A DNA stretch of 12,239 nucleotides from Christensenella sp. UBA3700. Its GTDB lineage: Bacteria; Bacillota; Clostridia; Christensenellales; UBA3700. Under the pieces are notes generated by a model. That model saw nothing but the letters and a program-made list of their open reading frames with translations. It searched no databases and was not told where the DNA came from. A program made the position numbers and the translations under genes. The stretch lies in NCBI GenBank assembly GCA_002372775.1, contig DFIJ01000107.1:1-12239 (forward strand). The letters run 5' to 3'. Position 1 is the stretch's first letter; every line of letters begins with the position of its first letter. Shown one piece after another: positions 7,147-12,239 of this stretch.

Positions 7147-8274
7147 ATGGCTAAAGATAAGAAAGTTTCTAAAACTCCAAAGAAATCACTATCTTACTAT
7201 TACAATCCCTTTTACAAAGACAACAATGAATTACAATTTCTAGAAGTGTGGCAAGTGCTTGAAGATGACGTGCTTGGTTCTTTATATCCTTGGCAATACG
7301 TAGCTACAGCTGAGAATTCTAACAGAATCGTAACACTTAATTTCCTAGCGCTTAAGAACTTTGAAAATGACTATAGAAAATATTACGACCAAATGTTTGT
7401 GTACAAAGTATCTCCAAAGCTTTTGTCTGAAGGTAATGTACATAGACTTGGATCTATTTTGCAACCAAATTTAATTCTTTGCTTTGATATTTATCAGCTA
7501 GAGAAATTTGGAGATAGAGCTGCAATTGCTGGATTAAACTTTTTATCAAACATTGGAGCTACTATCATGATAGAAGGTGTAGATAAGGCGCCAGTAGATA
7601 TATTACTTAAATATCCTACAACATATTTCTTGTTAGATTATAGATATTATTCAAATCAAAATAAGGGTCTTATTGCTATGATGAAGGGAATTGCTTCTCA
7701 AAACAATATCACTATTGTTGTTGGAAATGTAAACAATAAAGCAAACTTAGATATCTTTAAGAGTAATGGTATTGATGTATTTGCAGGTTCTGCTCTAGTT
7801 AGACCAAAAAGAAAGCCAGATTCATTTATTGTTGATGCTACAACAATTGAACAAAGTGAAAAGAAGAGCTTTATTGTATCTAACTTAGATGCACCAAAAG
7901 TAAAGGATAGAAAAATAAAAGAAGAGAAAGAAGATGAGGCAGTAGTTATTGATGTTACTTCTCAAAAGGAAGAATTAAAGGTAAGACTTGCAGCATCTGT
8001 TCTTGCTCGTAGAAAGGAAATGGAAGAGGAAAGAAAGAGAAAACTTGCAGAAGAAGCAAGAATTAGGAAAGAGCAAGAAGCAAAAGAACGTGAATTACAA
8101 AAGCAAAAGATAGAAGAAGCAAATCGTCTAGCAAAGACACTAGGGGCTGGACAACTTACAACGTCGATGGAAGAATTTGCTACTTTATCTAAGGCAAGTA
8201 ATAAAAATGGACAAGTGAAACGTGGAGCGAATGTTATTAAGCTTAATGTTTCTAATCCACGAAAGAAAAAGTAA
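7147..8274 (+). CDS. Degenerate EAL-domain protein with charged coiled-coil tail
   Basis: Soluble protein of 375 residues with a Lys-rich start. Residues 17-220 follow the EAL phosphodiesterase fold in order: YYNPFY for the YQPI strand; EVW (33-35) for EAL; LYPWQYVATAENSNRIVTL for the P..FI..AE segment; VYKVSPKLL (85-93) for the NLS motif; LLDYRYY (162-168) for the KID strand; ITIVVGNVN (188-196) for the viAEGVE strand; and AGSALVRP (213-220) for the terminal QGYLFGRP. Most metal and catalytic positions are changed: NLS Asn to K87, the LEITE Glu residues to D114 and Q117, DDFG to E143/G144, the KID Lys to L162, and AEGVE to GNVN. It should therefore not hydrolyse cyclic di-GMP and may act as a binding or scaffold domain. 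Residues 250-330 are a Lys/Glu/Arg-rich coiled coil; a basic tail ends in PRKKK. The alignment is by eye, but several motifs agree. Confidence 0.7.
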   Translation: MAKDKKVSKTPKKSLSYYYNPFYKDNNELQFLEVWQVLEDDVLGSLYPWQYVATAENSNRIVTLNFLALKNFENDYRKYYDQMFVYKVSPKLLSEGNVHRLGSILQPNLILCFDIYQLEKFGDRAAIAGLNFLSNIGATIMIEGVDKAPVDILLKYPTTYFLLDYRYYSNQNKGLIAMMKGIASQNNITIVVGNVNNKANLDIFKSNGIDVFAGSALVRPKRKPDSFIVDATTIEQSEKKSFIVSNLDAPKVKDRKIKEEKEDEAVVIDVTSQKEELKVRLAASVLARRKEMEEERKRKLAEEARIRKEQEAKERELQKQKIEEANRLAKTLGAGQLTTSMEEFATLSKASNKNGQVKRGANVIKLNVSNPRKKK

Positions 8275-8453
8275 GGATGTACCTTACATATCTCAATTAA
8301 CAAGATAGGAAATATAGGAGAATTGAAAAAAATAAACAATTTTAAGACGGTTATTTGTTTTTAAGGCATCTAAAAGTTAAGAAATGTTTTTCTATATTTC
8401 GGAATCTATAAAACACAAAAAGATTTTTTAGTTTTAAAAGGAGACAAAAAATT

Positions 8454-9443
8454 ATGAAAAAAAGCACATTAATTACAACAATCGCTATGATCGTAGTTGT
8501 AGTAGTAGCATTATCTACAGCAACATACGCATGGTTCTCAAGCTCAACAAGTGCAGTTGCTACATCAGCTACAATTACAACAACAGCTGCAGGTGACTGG
8601 ACAATTGCTAGCGCACAACTTGATGGTTCTAACAATTTCGTCGTTGGACAAGCTGCAGATACAATCACATTACACAACGAAGGTTTAACTCAAGGCTTAT
8701 GGTCGCCAGTTGGTAAGATTGCTACAGCATTTAACGATACATCTGTAGGTGTTTCTGGTAAGGTCACAACAAATACAACATTCATCGAAGCTAGAGTAAA
8801 GAATAGTATGAACGTATACAACGCAACTGCAGTTGGTACAGTTCCAGATGTTTTAAAGGTTTCTAACGCTCAACAATCACCTAAGTCATTACAATTATCA
8901 GTAGTACTTAATGCTGGTTCAGATACAACAAAGGTTTCTTCATTCTATGCTTGCGCTGCTGTAAGATTCTATGTAGTATTCGAAGTAATGGATGGCGAAA
9001 CATATAAGCAATACACTGTATCTAATGCTTATGGTTATGCTTCTACAACTGGTTACTCTGATACATCTTTAACAGAATCTGTTGAAAGATCAGGTGGTAC
9101 AACATATGAAAAGAAGGCTGGCCAATTAACAGCAGGTGTTAATGGTAATGAAACAGTTATCGCTAATATTAACTACTTACAAGCTGCTACTGTAACTGGT
9201 GAAAGCGCTCAATTTAAGAATCCTATATCAGGCTATTCAATTACAGAAGATAATCTAGTTAAGTATGGTGTTACAAAGGATGATTATATCTTCATGTACA
9301 ACTATACACTTCCTGTACAAGTTGCTGTAGGTCAATCTACAAACGTATTAATCTATACATGGATTGATGGATGGCAAGCTCAAACAGAAGCTGCTGGTTC
9401 TTCATTCACTGTTAACTACGCTTTCAATACAGCTTCAGTTTAA
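8454..9443 (+). CDS. Secreted SipW-dependent-type (TasA-like leader) protein
   Basis: Exported protein of 329 residues. The leader has two lysines, a long Ile/Val core (residues 6-20) and STATYAWFSSS (21-31), the hallmark of SipW-dependent signal peptides in TasA/camelysin-like surface proteins of Firmicutes; cleavage is likely after A26. The mature part is rich in Thr, Ser, Ala, Val and Asn, predicted mostly beta, with one cysteine and no LPxTG anchor. Near the C-terminus, YTWIDGWQAQ resembles a conserved element I associate with this protein class. Expression looks high: a strong Shine-Dalgarno AAAAGGAG (8436-8443) sits ten bases before the ATG. Promoter evidence is weak, with only TATAAA at 8407-8412 and no clear -35. 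No SipW peptidase lies in the window. It may form a surface fibre or matrix component by analogy with TasA; that is inference. Confidence 0.75.
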   Translation: MKKSTLITTIAMIVVVVVALSTATYAWFSSSTSAVATSATITTTAAGDWTIASAQLDGSNNFVVGQAADTITLHNEGLTQGLWSPVGKIATAFNDTSVGVSGKVTTNTTFIEARVKNSMNVYNATAVGTVPDVLKVSNAQQSPKSLQLSVVLNAGSDTTKVSSFYACAAVRFYVVFEVMDGETYKQYTVSNAYGYASTTGYSDTSLTESVERSGGTTYEKKAGQLTAGVNGNETVIANINYLQAATVTGESAQFKNPISGYSITEDNLVKYGVTKDDYIFMYNYTLPVQVAVGQSTNVLIYTWIDGWQAQTEAAGSSFTVNYAFNTASV

Positions 9444-9468
9444 TAACTAGTTAAAATTAAACCGTCTA

Positions 9469-9503
9469 ATATCGACTAGCCCATTTTTTGGGCTAGTCCA
9501 TAT
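9469..9503 (+). terminator. Strong hairpin after the secreted protein gene, no trailing U-tract
   Basis: GACTAGCCCA (9474-9483) pairs perfectly with TGGGCTAGTC (9489-9498) around a five-T loop. Past a C-C mismatch, four more pairs (ATAT 9469-9472 with 9500-9503) extend it. It begins 26 nt after the stop codon. CATATCCTCG follows, so the usual U-run is missing. It may be a 3'-end stabiliser or processing barrier between a highly expressed gene and the ATPase operon, rather than a classic intrinsic terminator. Confidence 0.55.
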
Positions 9504-9518
9504 CCTCGAAAAAGGCGC

Positions 9519-9546
9519 ATGAACCTATTAAGAGGAATTATATAAT
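9519..9546 (+). promoter_or_regulatory. Putative promoter of the AAA ATPase operon
   Basis: A perfect TATAAT (9541-9546) lies 16 bp after ATGAAC (9519-9524, only three matches to TTGACA). The start would be near 9553, giving a leader of about 24 nt with a weak AGTGAG ribosome site (9565-9570). It lies beyond the hairpin, so the ATPase pair can be expressed independently and at a lower level. Confidence 0.45.
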
Positions 9547-9576
9547 TTAGGAATAAATAAATATAGTGAGATAACA

Positions 9577-11112
9577 ATGACAGAATTTATAATGGCTTTT
9601 TTAGGCGTCCTTTGGGGCGGAATTTCTGAGATATTTTTAGGAATATTTAAAGGAATTTATGATATGTTCAATTTCCCAACATACTACTCTACTTTTATGA
9701 AGTATAGTGCGGATTGGAGTGCTGGAAATTGGGTTGTTGCTATTCTAATTGTTCTTGTTGTTGTTATTATTTTAGTAGCTATTCTATGGCTTGTAGTTTG
9801 GGGTATTACTCGAATTGCAGGAAAATTAAAAACAAGAGTTGTAAATCAAGATTTAGTTGATGAAATTCATAATTTAAAGAGACAAATCATTAAATTAAAC
9901 CAAGAAAAAGATAGAATCTTGGGTATGAAAGTTACCGGCATGGGTAACGATGGTCTTCTTGCCGATGAAGCTGTAGAAGGTGAAAAGAAAGAAGATGCTG
10001 TAGAACAAAAAGAAAGCAGATTCTATAAGCTTACTGAAGTTGACCAAATTTATGCTTCAGGACAAGGTCCAACTCATGAATATGATGATAATTTCACTCT
10101 AGAGCAACTTTGCGACAGAATTCGTAATTATGCTGCAAACAATCCAGAACGTCCTTGGCGTAAACTTTATTATGAAATAAAGATTATTAGATTGTTTATT
10201 GCTTCAATGGCTACTTCAAGATTAATTATCTTACAAGGTATTTCAGGTACAGGTAAAACATCTTTACCAGAATGTTTAGGTCACTTCTTTAATAATGAAA
10301 CAACAATCGCTTCAGTTCAACCATCATGGCGTGATAGAACTGAAATTTTCGGTTACTTCAACGAATTCACAAAGCGTTTCAACGAAACCGAAGTTTTAAA
10401 GAAGATGTATGAAGCTACATATAATAATGATATATATATTACAGTATTAGACGAAATGAATATCGCGCGTGTAGAGTACTACTTTGCAGAAATGTTGTCT
10501 ATTCTAGAAATGCCATCTCGTGCACAATGGGTTATTGACTTAGTACCATCAGGATGGCCTTCAGATCCAGTTCACGTTGAAAAAGGTCGTTTTAGATTGC
10601 CAGAAAATATGTGGTATGTTGGAACGGCGAACAACGACGATAGTACATTCGCGATTTCAGATAAGGTATACGATAGAGGTATGCCTATCAATATTAACTC
10701 AAAAGCTGCTGCTTTTGATGCTCCGCTTACAGAGAATTTCCCAGTTAACTATCATACACTTGAAGCTTTATTTGCTAAAGCGCAAGAAGAACATAAGGTT
10801 TCTGATGAAAACTTAAAGAAATTCGAAGAAATGGATGATTACGTTATCGCTCACTTCAGATTGGCGTTCGGTAACCGTATCGTTAAGCAGCTTAGAGAAT
10901 TCGTTCCAGTATATGTTGCTTGTGGCGGAACTGAAATTGATGGTCTTGACTACGTTCTATGTAACAAGATTTTGCGTAAGTTTGAGTCATTGAACTTAGG
11001 TTTCATTCGTGACGAAATTGATGCTTATATCCAATATTTAAGTGATAATTTCGGCGAAGAAAATATGACAGAATGTAAGGAATATTTAGCAAGATTAAAG
11101 AAGTTATTCTAA
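9577..11112 (+). CDS. Membrane-anchored McrB-like AAA+ ATPase
   Basis: Protein of 511 residues. N-terminal order: a hydrophobic, possibly re-entrant helix (5-31), a clear transmembrane helix (about 53-78), a coiled coil (90-115), a charged linker, then an AAA+ motor from about residue 170. Motor motifs: Walker A GISGTGKT (221-228, K227); VQPSWRDRTEIFGYF (247-261), the McrB-family stretch after Walker A; Walker B VLDEMNIARVEYYFAEMLSILE (D292, E293); GTANNDDS (349-356), which keeps the Asn and Asp of the McrB MNxxD signature but has Ala for Met; and KVYDRG with a likely arginine finger, R367. The C-terminus is helical. McrB-type motors normally carry DNA-recognition domains and pair with an McrC nuclease; here the N-terminus is a membrane anchor. 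The Shine-Dalgarno is weak. The next gene starts 24 bp later and is likely its partner. ATP versus GTP preference cannot be read from sequence. Confidence 0.85.
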   Translation: MTEFIMAFLGVLWGGISEIFLGIFKGIYDMFNFPTYYSTFMKYSADWSAGNWVVAILIVLVVVIILVAILWLVVWGITRIAGKLKTRVVNQDLVDEIHNLKRQIIKLNQEKDRILGMKVTGMGNDGLLADEAVEGEKKEDAVEQKESRFYKLTEVDQIYASGQGPTHEYDDNFTLEQLCDRIRNYAANNPERPWRKLYYEIKIIRLFIASMATSRLIILQGISGTGKTSLPECLGHFFNNETTIASVQPSWRDRTEIFGYFNEFTKRFNETEVLKKMYEATYNNDIYITVLDEMNIARVEYYFAEMLSILEMPSRAQWVIDLVPSGWPSDPVHVEKGRFRLPENMWYVGTANNDDSTFAISDKVYDRGMPININSKAAAFDAPLTENFPVNYHTLEALFAKAQEEHKVSDENLKKFEEMDDYVIAHFRLAFGNRIVKQLREFVPVYVACGGTEIDGLDYVLCNKILRKFESLNLGFIRDEIDAYIQYLSDNFGEENMTECKEYLARLKKLF

Positions 11113-11136
11113 TACTAGAGATTGTGAGGGCTATTA

Positions 11137-12239
11137 ATGAACGAAGACAGAGAGAAGTATAATCAATATGTCGATAGCATTAATAAGATGCTCCAATCTG
11201 AGCAATTCTATTCTGATTTTCAAAAGAAATTAAAGGTTGCTAGACCTATTATTAAACTTAGCAAAAAGCAACGTACTAAATCTTTTGATTTAGAGTGGGT
11301 TGAAATGATTGAAGATTCAATTGTTTCACTAGATAATATTGTAAGAAACCCAAGAAAGTTTATTGTACAAGAAGAAGATATCGTAGATATATCACTTGCT
11401 CGTGCCATTTCAACAGAATCTGTTAAGCACCTTGCACAACATACAAACTTTATATCTTCAGTTGATGAAGATGGAATGGTTACTCCAAACAAGATTCTTA
11501 ATGTTACAAAAGAAGAAAGTTTTGAGGTTTACGAGAATAGATTTATCTATACACTACTTAGGAACCTTAACAACTTCATTTCTCGTCGTATGGACGCGAT
11601 TAAAGCGGCATACATTAACGATAACGTTCTAGAACTTAACGTAGATACTTCAATTTTTACAGGAAAAACTCGTGTTTTCTATAAGCTTGATTTAATTGGT
11701 GCATTGCCAATTGATGAAGTTAAGAATCTAGAAAATGACGATCTTTCAGTTGTTGAAAGAATTGCTAAATTACAACGTATCGTTATGGATTTCTTGTCTT
11801 CTCCATTTGCTAAGCAAATGGTAAGTTCTGCTCCTGTACGTCCTCCTATTACAAGAACAAACGTTATTTTGAAAAACCCAGACTTCAAAAAAGCCTTAGT
11901 ATTATGGCAGTTCGTTGAGTCATATACAAAGATGGGCTTCTCTGTAGAAAACGATGTTAAGCCTATTAATATGGATGGACAATTAACAACAGGTGTTCAA
12001 GATATGATTTGTCTTGGAACAATGTTAATGCAAGGTTTAATTGAAGGTAATACTGAAGATAGTGCTTTCTTTAATGAATCTAATATGGATAAGACAGATA
12101 AAGAGGAAGAAGAAAAGAAGAAAGAAGAGGAAGCAAAGAAAGAAATAACAGAACAAACTCCTGAAAGTGAAGAAGAACCTAAGGAAGAAGAAAAAGAAGA
12201 GACTCCAAAAGAGGCTTTAGATAATGATATAGTTCCTGA
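11137..12239 (+). CDS. DUF2357/McrC-like partner protein, runs off right edge
   Basis: The first 367 codons are visible; the frame stays open to the last bases (a partial GA codon), so the C-terminus is missing. The ATG follows the ATPase stop by 24 bp and has a good GAGGG site (11126-11130), indicating co-translation. Residues about 85-265 resemble the DUF2357 domain that accompanies McrB-like ATPases: the ENRF motif in VYENRFIYTLLRNL (131-144), a helical segment, then PVRPPITRTNVILKNPDF (233-250) and a following Trp-containing helix. Residues about 318-358 are a low-complexity Lys/Glu tail. No PD-(D/E)xK nuclease motif, usual in McrC-type partners, is visible up to the edge; one could lie beyond it. 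There is no signal peptide or membrane helix, so it is probably cytoplasmic and tethered through the ATPase. The family call is by eye and moderately secure; the function is unknown. Confidence 0.65.
   Translation, partial: MNEDREKYNQYVDSINKMLQSEQFYSDFQKKLKVARPIIKLSKKQRTKSFDLEWVEMIEDSIVSLDNIVRNPRKFIVQEEDIVDISLARAISTESVKHLAQHTNFISSVDEDGMVTPNKILNVTKEESFEVYENRFIYTLLRNLNNFISRRMDAIKAAYINDNVLELNVDTSIFTGKTRVFYKLDLIGALPIDEVKNLENDDLSVVERIAKLQRIVMDFLSSPFAKQMVSSAPVRPPITRTNVILKNPDFKKALVLWQFVESYTKMGFSVENDVKPINMDGQLTTGVQDMICLGTMLMQGLIEGNTEDSAFFNESNMDKTDKEEEEKKKEEEAKKEITEQTPESEEEPKEEEKEETPKEALDNDIVP

Noticed and set aside
7147..7806. Active cyclic di-GMP phosphodiesterase
   Set aside because: The fold order fits EAL, but the metal-binding Asn, Glu and Asp residues and the catalytic Lys/Glu are replaced, so enzymatic activity is not supported.
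8271..8287. Hairpin GTAAGG-ATGTA-CCTTAC at the end of the pseudo-EAL gene
   Set aside because: The stem is only 6 bp, overlaps the stop codon and has no T-run after it, so I do not call a terminator.
7962..8677. Minus-strand open frames at 7962-8339 and 8351-8677
   Set aside because: They mirror the Lys/Glu coil of the pseudo-EAL protein and the Ile/Val leader of the secreted protein. They have no ribosome sites or recognisable domains.
10577..11888. Open frames at 10577-10816, 11220-11492 (minus), 11396-11632 and 11679-11888 (minus)
   Set aside because: All lie inside the ATPase and DUF2357-like genes in other frames and encode low-information peptides.
1..12239. CRISPR arrays, tRNA or rRNA genes, insertion sequences, prophage
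   Set aside because: I saw no regularly spaced repeats, no tRNA-like cloverleaf, and no transposase, integrase or phage structural genes. No gene shows a clear break in composition that would indicate recent transfer.

Overview
This AT-rich window has low-GC Firmicutes-type signals: AGGAGG-like Shine-Dalgarno sites, TTGACT/TATAAT promoters, a lipobox lipoprotein and a secreted protein with a TasA/SipW-type leader. An uncultured gut Clostridia lineage, possibly Christensenellales-like, fits best. That placement is an inference from protein style, not from a marker comparison. The code is standard and genes are closely packed.

The left half is on the minus strand. It holds leucyl-tRNA synthetase (1-2186, C-terminus cut by the window edge), a large lipoprotein (2337-4868) and an O-antigen ligase/polymerase-like multi-pass membrane protein (5143-6756). 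The lipoprotein and leuS each appear to have their own promoter, and an intrinsic terminator separates them. No T-box leader precedes leuS.

A 390-bp divergent intergenic region (6757-7146) separates this from the plus-strand half. That half holds a pseudo-EAL protein with a charged coiled-coil tail (7147-8274), a secreted SipW-dependent-type protein (8454-9443), a membrane-anchored McrB-like AAA+ ATPase (9577-11112), and a DUF2357/McrC-like partner beginning at 11137 and running off the right edge. The last two genes are 24 bp apart and look co-translated.

The most interesting part is the right half. The AAA+ protein has the McrB-family motor motifs, but its N-terminus is a transmembrane anchor plus coiled coil instead of a DNA-recognition domain. 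Within the window its partner ends in a Lys/Glu-rich tail with no visible nuclease motif. Upstream lie a catalytically dead EAL fold and a secreted TasA-like protein. This could be an envelope-associated machine built from McrBC-type parts rather than a classical restriction system. Nothing here proves that function, and the genes beyond the right edge would be decisive. Apart from leuS, the genes centre on the envelope and cell surface.
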